Made by a program: the position numbers and the translations under genes
In this document: piece by piece, positions 1 through 11,000 of the stretch
How the letters are laid out: each line of letters begins with the position of its first letter
Position numbering within the stretch: position 1 is the first letter of the stretch
NCBI GenBank assembly: GCA_003260075.1
Contig: QLIY01000289.1
Span: 30,457 to 94,456 of the forward strand
DNA length: 64,000 nt
Source of the DNA: Phallusia mammillata
Taxonomy: Eukaryota > Chordata > Ascidiacea > Phlebobranchia > Ascidiidae
Direction: 5' to 3'
Notes under the pieces: generated by a model
Database searches by the model: none
Told to the model about the DNA's origin: nothing
What the model saw: only the letters and a program-made list of their open reading frames with translations

Positions 1-584
1 AAAACATTTGTAATGTGGTAAGGCTTTAACTAATCGACATCGGTTAATCGGGATCTTCGCCTAATAATGACATTTTTTTTGGTCCAAATCCAAATATCCA
101 TTTAAACAGGCCAAGATACTATGACCTTTTTTGATTACTCTTTTCCATTTTCGACTGACCTAACCTTACTGCAGTAAATTCTTGCTATACCTAGAGCTTA
201 ACAGTTTAGCGCAAATCAGGTTGTATTATATTATCCAAGGTTGCGGTTTTGCAATGTATTCAATTACTCTATATATTTCAGTTCGTTATTACTGTATTGA
301 CAAAATGGTTTCTCAGAGCGCGGTATTGTACTGATTTTTAGTACAAATGGGTTGGACTAAATTCAAGCCTTCTTCACCAATTTGAAAAATGGGCTTACAA
401 TATGGCATGCAGCAGGACGGCGGACTTATTGCGAACATAACACATTCAGTCGTTGTCTGGCCAATGAGGATCAAAATAGTTCAAAACAAACCCCAAAGCA
501 AGGAATAGATTGAATTTTATCACATTATTTGGAATTTGAAGAGTAATAACACAAACTTTTCTTGTAATTTGCTTGTCTTTTTAG

Positions 585-1279
585 GAACGTGAGCAGTCGG
601 TTGCCAACTTGGAATATCTAAAAAATGTGGTTTATAAATTCGTCACACTGCCACCTTCAGACGAGAGACGCCATCTTCTGCCAGTGATTGACACAATGCT
701 TAAACTCAGTCCAGAAGAACGTAGCACACTGCAAGCTATTGCTGCCGGCAAGTTTAAATAGACTCCTATCAAAATTTGCACCTCTATATTCTTTGCAAAG
801 TCATAACTATGGTTCCTAATTTTCTATGACGAATTCCATTCATAACAACTAAAACATTTTCAACCCTCTCTGATAGACTACTACATAGTAGATGCTAAAC
901 CATTCAAAGATTTTTTGACAAGTATGTTTTGAGCAATAAGTATGTTTTTGAGCAATAATTATCTCCCTTGAAAATGTCAACCAAACTATTCTCTCTATCC
1001 TATATTAAATTCTATACCATCCTGAGATACTAGCTACTGAAGTCTTAACTTAACCCCCCCCCCCAATAAGTATGTTTTTGAGCAATAATTATCTCCCTTG
1101 AAAATGTCAACTAAACTATTCTCTCTATCCTATATTAAATTCTTTACCATCCTGAGATACTAGCTACTGAAGTCTTAACTTACACTTTCCGCTCATCCAC
1201 AGACGATGACGCACCCCTCGAAGGTCAAGGGTCAAGTGGTTGGGGAAGTTATTTACAAAGATGGTCAGGGATGCAGTGA
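585..1279 (+). CDS. GCC2: GRIP-domain golgin, C-terminal end (GCC2-like), partial
   Basis: Two coding exons are seen, 585-747 and 1203-1279; the rest of the gene lies left of the window. The first exon follows a TTTTTAG acceptor and encodes a GRIP domain (NLEYLKNVVYKF, then LLPVIDTMLKLSPEE). GRIP domains bind Arl1-GTP and anchor coiled-coil golgins to the trans-Golgi network. The second exon encodes SSGWGSYLQRWSGMQ and a stop, closely matching the tail I recall for vertebrate GCC2. Joining them in frame needs a GC-AG intron (G|GCAAGT at 747/748, CACAG at 1202), phase 1 on both sides. Reading through instead reaches TAG at 759-761, which would be a shorter end after AAGKFK. The intron contains an assembly duplication around the C run at 1054-1064. 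GCC2 is preferred over GCC1 because of the tail; the GRIP assignment itself is firm. Confidence 0.85.
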
Positions 1280-1328
1280 CATCATATCCTTCCCTTGGGA
1301 CGGCGCTCTCAACGTCTTGACACGCGTT

Positions 1329-1330
<2 letters not shown>

Positions 1331-1399
<69 letters not shown>
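1331..1399. other. Long poly-C run, probable assembly gap
   Basis: There are 69 consecutive C with no matching duplicated flanks, unlike the 10-11 nt runs. It probably marks missing sequence. It lies just after the golgin stop codon, so the gene's 3'UTR is interrupted. The proline-repeat reading frame across it is an artefact. Confidence 0.75.
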
Positions 1400-1560
1400 A
1401 TCATACCTTCGTTTTCAATGACATATGCTTTTGTGTTGTCCCCATAGAAATTTTGTACTTCGTGACATTCAAATGGACGGCTTCAATCCAGCTTTAATGT
1501 TTTTACTAAAGGTTTTGAATTTGGCCCAAGTGTTTATTTTTGACGTATTTCGGATATACC

Positions 1561-1740
1561 CAGTGATGGGATTCAGCCGGTTCGCACGGGTTCTATAGAA
1601 CCGTCTCACGAAATTTTAGGAGATAAGCGAACCGGTTAGATTACTGGTTACTGTCAATGGACTTTTTGTAACAGAACCGGCTAAAAAAATATGACTTTTG
1701 TGATAGACCTTGCTGACAAAAAATGTGAATCCCACCACTG
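1561..1740. mobile_element. Non-autonomous hAT-like element, 180 bp (family A)
   Basis: Terminal inverted repeats begin CAGTGATGGGATTCAGCCGG and end TGAATCCCACCACTG. The flanks form an 8-bp target duplication with one mismatch, gatatacc (1553-1560) and gatacacc (1741-1748). There is no coding capacity. The same family occurs at 24420-24598 and 37504-37685. Confidence 0.85.
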
Positions 1741-4331
1741 GATACACCGTATTAATGTGTTCAAAATACCTGTGAAAACTGCTGGGCTTAGTGAGAGAAC
1801 AAAAACTTGACAATATCCTTACCCAAGAAGTGATGCTAAAGTTTGCGTCCTAAAAACTGCTCTAAAACCACTGGTTAGTGGTAATGCATTCCCATACTTC
1901 AAGGTTCTTATATGTACTACCAATGTCATTGTGATTACTATGTAGTAAAACGGTGTACCTGGATATTTATTACCTTCTGCTGAATTGTGATGTTGTTACA
2001 TGGGGTGACATCGCTATGGTGTTTTTGCATACAAGTGCTTTTAGGTAAACATCCACAACATTAAAGAGCTTAAAATCACGTAGGCATATGAATTTGGGCG
2101 TGTACGTTAATCATTTGCTCAATTGGTAATCACAACCAAGCATGGCGTGTTAGTTTTTGGCAAATCTAAGGCTGTTAGCATTGCTATGGTAATATTGTTT
2201 CAAAGGTGCTACTTCCATACCAGCGTGTATTTAGCCAATAGATATTTTCGTCTGTAGCCGATACGTGAATTGTATGCACTTTTGGTCTTATATAGCAAAG
2301 TACTATAATGTCGTGGGCATTTAAAATGTTCGTTTGCAGTTTTGGGTGACTAGTATGTGATAGTAATGTTGTAACGTTATAAAGTATTATTATTCGGTAA
2401 TGTGAAGTCATGTACATATATCGCTATGCAGATTCTTTGTGCAATTGTGCCTTCATAATAAAGCATAGTCTATGTGCGTTGATTTTCCTTATTCAAGCTT
2501 TGGCTCTGCTGTTCCTGAGATTCGAACTCAAACCTTACGACTTTTAGATTGTATGTGACACTGATAACAAATGGTGTTTTTGGCAAAAGAGATTTATTTA
2601 TTTCGGAGGCTTGAGCTAACCAACCATCGCCCGGCGTAATTCATACGAAGCGGGATAAAAAAGCAACTAAAAGAAAGTGCATCGACAAGGCACAATGAAT
2701 AAAAAAGAGCAAAAATGCTCTATAACATTGTGACGTACAAGTGTAGATTATGACGTAACAAAAATGAACAAATTAATGGTGAAAAACAACCTTCTGTTCA
2801 GCTTTTATCTACCAATGTAGCAGACCGCTTTAAATATAATAATTTCACATATAGACTCATTTTTTTAAAATAGGTGATTTGCAGCCTAAAATTATGTGCA
2901 CATTTTTTTTCATTTTTTTTATCCATTTCAAGCACAGGTGATTATAATACAAGCTATGGTGCATCTAATTAATAAAAGGTGAAAATTTGCTCTTTTTCGG
3001 CTTTGATCGAAAGATAGCCCCCAAGCGGCGGTCGTGAAATACTGGATGAGGGAAAGCGAAAGCACACGATAAGGCGATTTGGCGAGGTGGAAGACAAACG
3101 AAGCAAAATGCGCAATAAACAATAAGAGATGGTAACAATTGCAACGTGTCAATGATATTTTGCACGATAACATGACAAAATTAGTAAAGTGAAAATAAAT
3201 TGTGTGTGAATAATGTGGCGCTATATCTGATAAAAGCGTAAAATGCAATTTCCTATCAAAAAGGTATTTGATCTTGAGGAAATTTTGAACAATGTATAAA
3301 GTGAAATTTTGTTTTATATTGGGGCTAGCAAAGCGCTTTTGTAATGTGTAAATGTCATTCATACATTAAACATACACATTGTCTCATCTCCAACTAACAA
3401 TTGAATGAAACAGTCAGTTTTGGTGTGAATTAAACCGTGTATGAAACCTTTGGTAGACTATACAGTGCTAGGTGGCTAGCTAAAAGCGCAAAAGTGAAAA
3501 TAGACGGGTCAAAATTAATTACCGGTCGTACAGTCGTTTGTGGTGAAGGTTTATCGCTAGGAGTCCCAAAGTGTGGTGGAGATTAATTCTAGAATGCCAA
3601 GTGGTTTGTCGCCGAAGGCAAAAAAGCAAAGAGTGCTGTGAAGAAAATAAAACCAAAATACTACATCGGGTCCAAAATCGTGTAGTTGATGTTACGTTTA
3701 CGCAATTTGTATGCAAAACCTATGGAATATTCATAAACTATAGGCGACGGAATAAAGGAATTATTTGTAGCTCCAAACCAGCCGTTCTTATGTCTTGATA
3801 AGCCAAGACCCTTTTAATGTTAATTTTTGTTTCCATAAGTTGGTGGTCGATTTTACTTGACCGACTTAACGCAAAAAGCCGTAGGAAACCACAACTTATT
3901 GGTGGGTTTTCGAAAAATAGCCTCATTTACTAGCACTAGTGTCGAGTGGCTTATTTGTTTTTGTTCAGCTAAAGATTTAGTGTAAACGAACACTTTGTTC
4001 GGAATATTGGTTTTGCAAAACCATTTAGCCCGCGTTTTGCAACCAAAAACGGCTTTTAAATAAACTTTGCATGATTTGGGGAAGCACGTTTTTCGTTTGG
4101 AAGATGTGTCATGATGGCGGATGGCTTTAAAACGCAGAAAAAAGCAAAAGAGGAAAAATTACGTTAAAAATAGAAAAAAAAGAACACTTCAACACAGGAC
4201 AGCCTACGCACTTTTCGGATTGCTTCGGGCGTAATCGGATTCCGAAGTTAAATCGCAAAACGTCGGAAAGGGTAAAAGGCAGAATAGGTGACGTGGGTTT
4301 CCTACCTTCGGCGAAAACAAAACGAGACGGA

Positions 4332-4365
4332 TGACGTCACGCCTAGGTCACGGGACCTGACGTCA
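4332..4365. promoter_or_regulatory. Pair of CRE/ATF palindromes
   Basis: The perfect 8-mer TGACGTCA occurs at 4332-4339 and again at 4358-4365. Between them lies the inverted repeat AGGTC-ACGG-GACCT. TGACGTCA is the consensus CREB/ATF site. No gene start is evident nearby, so a role is speculative. Confidence 0.35.
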
Positions 4366-4370
4366 TCATA

Positions 4371-4697
4371 GGAAGTCGCCCTTAGGAAACTTTTCCTCCA
4401 CGCTAAGTTTTTCAACGTTGTAAAGGCGACGCGAACTGCGTGTGGAACTCGAATAATCTTTGGATTTCATTTGTTGGAGTTTGCGAAGAGGTGTACCTGA
4501 CCAATCATCACTCAGTGTGTCGGAAGCCGTGCTNGGAAGTCGCCTTTAGGAAACTTTTCCTCCACGCTAAGTTTTTCAACGTTGTAAAGGCGACGCGAAC
4601 TGCGTGTGGAACTCGAATAATCTTTGGATTTCATTTGTTGGAGTTTGCGAAGAGGAGTACCTGACCAATCGTCGCTCAGTGTGTCGGAAGCCGTGCT
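4371..4697. repeat. 163-bp direct duplication joined by a single n
   Basis: Positions 4371-4533 and 4535-4697 are near-identical copies with a few substitutions, separated by one n. The pattern equals that of the homopolymer joints, so this is probably an unmerged allelic overlap and not a tandem repeat. Confidence 0.75.
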
Positions 4698-5003
4698 ACG
4701 AGCCGAGTTAGTGAGCACGGCTTTGTGGATAACCTGAAAATGTGTGCGATTTGGTGATGAGTGGGTGTTTTAATACAGTTTGAAAGTTTGACAACATAAT
4801 TCAAAGCCCATATGATAGTGGTTTAAGACAGCAAGGGCTTACACTCACTTTCTTATGAAAAATCTTGTAGATCGAAAAAAATGTCCGACTTTAATTCGCT
4901 TTACACTTAACACCATGTTTTAGGTGTGATTGGACACAGCAATAAATAAAATTTAATGAATGAACAGTTATGTTGCATTCATTTAAATGTTGTAAAAAAG
5001 ATG

Positions 5004-8000
5004 TCAAATTGTTTCAAATGAATATTTGGATTTTTGCCGGGAAAAATATTTGTTTTTTAAGAAAGGACTTACCAGTCCAGGAACACCGGTATAAGTTCGT
5101 AGAATTCCTTCTTTCAACCTTCTGTAGTGAGAACCAACCACCAATATAGATGTAATCTGGAATGGGTAAAAACATACTGTTATGAAAATTAGGTAAATAT
5201 ATTGCACGACCTGCAAAATAGTGTGTACATATCCTAAGAAAAATTTGTTTATAATTTTGTGTTAAAATGACTTTTAAAGTTGTTTTGAATTATTTTCAAC
5301 AATTTCATATTCTATTGCTCCGAAATGAAACCAAAGAAATTTCGATTTAAACTTGGGTACAATCGAGTCGTTGGTTTTTCTGTTGTGCTGCCGTAATAAC
5401 ACCTCCAATTAGCCAATTTTTTCCGTGCAATAAACCAAAATAATAAAATACGGGCTTCAGTTTGGGACTCAGTATGCAAATAAATGGAATTTGCTTTTAA
5501 GCAGATCGTGTGCTATGCTATACTTACAAATAACGTGTTGATTCCGATAATAAGAAGAATTGCTGAAACTTTCATCATCATTTTCATTCCTCCAAGAACA
5601 ACTAAAACTTCCTCTTTTAAAGTCTGCACAAAAATGTCAAATTTTCGGTCAATTTAAAATAAGATTTAGATAATGGCAAAAAATTTCGTTCACCCAAACC
5701 GGTTTTTGTGATGGGTTTCAACACATAAAGACTTAACAATACTTTACGTCTAACATATTACTAGAATCTCCCATCTCGTTGCTTGGTACCCCCCCCCCTG
5801 TGATGGGTTTCAACACATAAAGACTTAACAATACTTTACGTCTAACGTAAAACTAGAATCTCCCATCTCGTTGCTTGGTGGATGAAGACTATAATGAACC
5901 TTATGCTTATTGATTCAAGTTTATGAAAACATTATGTCATTTATCCATAAGATTTAAGAGATAAGTATGTATTTCGCCTTTACATCATCATCGGTATCTT
6001 ATATAAACAGAAGAATCATAAAGACTTGAAGGCTTAAAACAACAAATAAAGATAAATAGATGCCATCATCTTTAAGTTCGCTATTGTAAAGCAATCATAT
6101 CATAATCTTACCGCATCCATTAATGTGTCCAAGTTCAAAGCCTCGCCCATATCAAATCCTAAGGTGCTTTTCATGAGGACTGTCACCGTCTCCATCACAT
6201 TCTCAAGTTGTGTAACCAGGTCTGCCTTGAGAAACTGAAAAGACAGAGTGTTAGCAAATTTGTCGTAGATAAATGTTTCGCATACAAACAGATTGTTAGG
6301 TAATAGTTTTTATGCTTAGACCACTACTGAATGAAACGACCCGCTGGTATGCAATTCTGAACTCCGTTAACATGTCATATAGGCCACAGGGGAACAATCT
6401 ACTGAATATTACATGAGGATATGGCGTTACGAACTTTCAATCCTTGCAATGCCGGTCATTCTAAAGTTTATGCGATTCACACAGGGCTAAAATGTATTAC
6501 GATGGTGAGCAACGTGAGTATAATTTTTTTGCTGCGAGGCATAACATAAACCAATATAGATCTTCTGGTTTGTAATACGCTAAAATACTTTTGTCTTTCT
6601 ACAAAGCAAAGGTGTAGGTCGGGTCGGCGATAAGTTGAACTAAAACGGACTTGATTAGGACGGGCCAGACTTCGGGCACATTTGTTCCTTGAAATACACT
6701 CACTTTAAAGCCCAATTCGGACATTTTCTGCTACAATGCATGTTCCCTATAATATGGTTTGCAATTAGGGTTGTCAATTCTTTTCAAACGCTCTTTAATT
6801 ATGCGCACCATGAAGGTTAAAAATTCCAAATGAAAAACGAGATGTGATGGACGGTATATGATCGATGGTAATTGTAGCCAGGGATGCTACAAACATGTCC
6901 GGTTGCGTGTTTTTGGGAAGCCCAATCAATACTGATTTGATTTAGGGGTATTCGCGTATGTCAATGTTTACATTCAATCTGCATTGATTTTATTGATTCA
7001 GACAGGAGTTATTCACGGGAGGGTTAAGAATAAAGTTGTAAATCCAAGTCCAAAGTAGAAGCGCTCAGCCTTTAACAAAAGACTTAAACCTCCCGATTAA
7101 AGGGCTACAATGAGATTTTACCCATTTGTGCACGTAAAACTTTGTTGTTGTAAGTAGTTTTAAACCTTCGGAATTTGAGTTGAAATACCAAAATATTCGC
7201 AGTGACATTTTACGTTAGGAGTGCTCATGGACAAAAAGTGTAAACTGAATTTAAATATTACAGCAACAAATTGTGGTAAACACATTTTTTTTCACATGGA
7301 CTTGGTTATATCCGATGGATCTTTGGCACCTTCCAGGGGTTAAAATATAAATAACCCTCTTCTGTAAGCGACATTTCTGACCCCCGGGATGAAAAAATAT
7401 ACTTCCAACTTCTGACATTAAATCGCAACAAAGTTTTAACGGAAAAAACTCCTAAAAGCTTACCATTTTCGCCATGTTCCAGTAAGTCTCGTTATCAAAC
7501 AGAAGATATTCCTCAAATCTGGCGATTTGAATGAAAGCGAATATGGAAGCACCTATCGTTCCCAGTTCAGTAATGATCATAAGTATAACGTAGTACGACA
7601 GTTTGGAATGTTGAGCCTGTGGAACACACAACCGCTTTCGTTAACCGTCCGATAAATAACACCAACCCTAAAGAATCAAAAGCAGATTTTATTTGTTTCA
7701 AAGACTTTTTTGCTGCTTGATTATGTTACCACGCAGTTTTAGACATTCTTTGGCCCTATAAACGTTTTTGAACATGTGTGTGCTTAATTTGTTTCATGAG
7801 AGCTGAGATTAGGTTACGAACACTTTATATTCAATAAAAAGCCTCTTAGCGATTTTATTAAAAGTTTACAGTTTCACATTGTGAGCAATGATAAGGCAAA
7901 ATTGCCACAACCTTATGCTTTTCCTCAACAAACAAACTGGAAAGGGATTTTTTTTAGATATTTCAATCTTAGCCCCCCCCCCTTAATTTGTTTCATGAGA

Positions 8001-11000
8001 GCTGAGATTAGGTTACGAACACTTTATATTTAATGAAAAGCCTCTTAACGATTTTATTGAATGTGTACAGTTTCACATTGTGAGCAATGATGAGGCAAAA
8101 TTGCCACAACCTTATGCTTTTCCTGAACAAACAAACTGGAAAGGAATTTTTTTATAAGATATTTCAATCTAATGTCGTTCGGAAATAAAATAAAGCAATC
8201 AGTACTAATTGAAGTCTACATCTCTATGATCTTATTCGAAAGTAGGTCTAAATCTGGATTAACGCTTAAGGGCTCTTTGGGGCTTAGTTCTAGCTTTGTT
8301 CTATTTTCAGTAAAATCAATTAGCTTTACGAATTGTACCTTAAACGTTCCATAAATAGCAAGAATTGATGATGCAACGACGGCAAGAAGAAAGAGAATGA
8401 TAAATACGTAGATAACTTTGAACTCTAAAAAATAGGAAAAAAAATAGCTGTGATAAAACAGACGCCAATTTAGGCCGAATCTGGGGGTAAATTACTCTGT
8501 TTAATGGTGAAAATAACGGCCCAAATAGACGAAAAAAGCGACATTCTTTGGCCTTCATATCACTGATGATGGCATGAGCATTTGCCGAAACGTTTGAAAT
8601 ATAGAGCATGTCGCTTTTTACGTCTATTTGGGCTGTTATTTTCACCATTAAACTTATGAACAGATCCGTATGTAGTGTTTTAAAATCTAAATTACTCTGA
8701 ATTATGTAAAACGCGTTGAGTTAAATTACGAAATTCAAAAACGGCAAGCTACAGCCAGTGCACACTGTTTCAACCTATTAGGTCTCGTCATTCGTCACAA
8801 GCAGCTGCACTGATGAGACCTTAGAAACAGCGTGCACTGTCTGCAGCTTATCATGTATTCGTTTATGCTTTTACACTAAAATCTATAAGTTTAACAAAAA
8901 CACTCATATGAACATAGCCTTTTACCATTTCCAGTATAAAAAGGACACACACTATAATAGCTTGCAAATTTTAGAAGGTTTATAGGTGTAGATTTTACTC
9001 ATGAGGAACGACTCGCTAAGAATGTAAGTTGAAACCTAACCTCTTCTTACCTGTGGGCAATACATTAAGGTGCTGCCAAACTTCGGGACAAAAACAGTTA
9101 GGAGCGGAATACGAAAGTGCCATCGTAAAAATCGCGGAGAAAATCACCTGAAAAATAAAAATGGATCATTAGACAACACAATAAACAATTTCTTGTGAAT
9201 AAAGTAATACAGAACATTTTATAAGTTGTGCGTGGTGTAGTTTTTGAAGCCACCGCTGGCATTCAATAACTCCTTCAGAATTTTAAGTGGCACCAAAGAT
9301 AACATGTAGCACTCAAGAAATAAATTCACGAAATTCCATACGCCATGTAATCAAGAAAATTGTGATTGAATCCAACACAAAAAGCTGCTATGATCAAGAG
9401 GCAAATTATAACCTACGTTTCCAAGTCTTTGATCTGCAATTTTCTCTCATATTTTCACCACAGAACATTTGTAACCAACATAGCAACCTATTTTTCAAAC
9501 CAAAACACACAAATGCTCGACACAGGCTAAGAGATGTCGCCCTTGTCCCAACATTCTTTATCTATTCTTGCGAGGAGAAACGTATTATGACGTCACTATC
9601 GCCGCGTTTCCGATTACGTCGAGGCAGGACTAAAATCGCAGTCAGGTGTGACCAGGTGTGTATACGTAGACGCTAAGACCAATGACCTGCTCAACTGGAT
9701 ATCTCATCGCAAGGGGCATGTTACGACAAGCAGTTTAAACATTGGTTGTAGAACTGATAACAGCATTTAAAATCACACATGTTTAACATATATGATGTGC
9801 GTGTCTGCTGATGCTAACGCAACCACTTTTGAATATAACACAACTTAACCAAAGGTTGATATATTGGTTGACAGCTTGTAGTCGAAATTCGACACAGGGT
9901 TTGGGCTTTACCTTCGGTTACGATTACTTGGTCAAACAAGTATCTACCAGAAAGCCTGTACATGTGGAATGCATGCAAGCTCGATTCGGTTTGTGTATAG
10001 TAAAGATTTGAACTCGTTATCAAGTGTTCCTAAGTTAACGATCAAAATGTGTGAAGTTCTCAGTAACCTGACAGGCATCGAATTGGTAATAAAGTGGCTC
10101 CTGGAAGCGAAAAATCTCACCAGAATTGCAACACATGCATTGCACCCGTTAAATTTTTCATTAGTCTGGGTCAACATACAAGCACCCTGAGTACACAAGA
10201 GCAGGCTAGGGGCACACTCCACTTTATGCGCAGCCAGCAGCTTAGAGGAAACATTACACAAAGAGTGTTCTCTTTTGGATAGGCGTATGTGCTTGGGTGT
10301 AGAATTTGTGAGCGCCTGATTTAATCCGTACCAGTAGGAGCCCCTTAGGATTTACTTCGACTGAATAAATTATGAATACCCGATGCGACGGTCAGGCAAA
10401 CATCGCGCGATCGTCGCCAGTCCACTATGACGTCACAAACAGCTGAATCATGTGACCGTTGATCATGTCGCCCAGGTGAGTAACTCAGTGGTTCGTCGGA
10501 AAATGTAATGTTTACAAACACACGGATGCGGTAACCAAACCAAAAAGCAGTAAAGAGCCTTATTTGAAAAACATGAACCCCCCCCCCTTCGTCGGAAAAT
10601 GTAATGTTTACAAACACACGGATGCGGTAACCAAAACAAAAAGCACTAAGGAGACTTATTTGAAAAAACATGAGATGTGGAACTGTTCTTGTCGTTTGAA
10701 AACAGATTTTTCCCCTTACTCATCTGTTAGTATGTAAAAAACGAGTTTCTTATTCAAATATAATAAAAAAATGGGAATGACTGCTTCTTTTGAAATATTG
10801 TTCATTTTAAACATTTTTTAGTTTCATTAAAATTTCAAGAAAAGCCTTCAGTTTGGAAACACATATTTTGCCTTATATGGCATTGCGATCGTCGACTATT
10901 ATGTTGGCTGCATGAAAGGCAGATACAACTATTTTAAAACAGTTTGCTTTTCGCTCTATTAAATTTCTTGTGTAATTAAAAGGGCCTTCACTTTGAAAAA

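Larger units (their letters stand above)
1741..5003. other. Intergenic region between two convergent genes
   Basis: I see no convincing gene. Short ORFs lack splice context, domain similarity or biased composition. The region holds the downstream flank of the golgin gene, two CRE palindromes near 4332-4365 and the n-joined duplication at 4371-4697. Confidence 0.6.

Noticed and set aside
1206..1421. ORF with a long polyproline tract
   Set aside because: The proline tract is the 69-nt C run, an assembly filler. The real reading frame here is the golgin tail exon in another frame.
2928..3362. 144-codon minus-strand ORF
   Set aside because: AT-rich composition, no domain, no splice context and an overlapping frame of equal quality; probably chance.
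9287..9676. 129-codon plus-strand ORF
   Set aside because: It lies in an intron of the opposite strand, without similarity, splice partners or compositional support.
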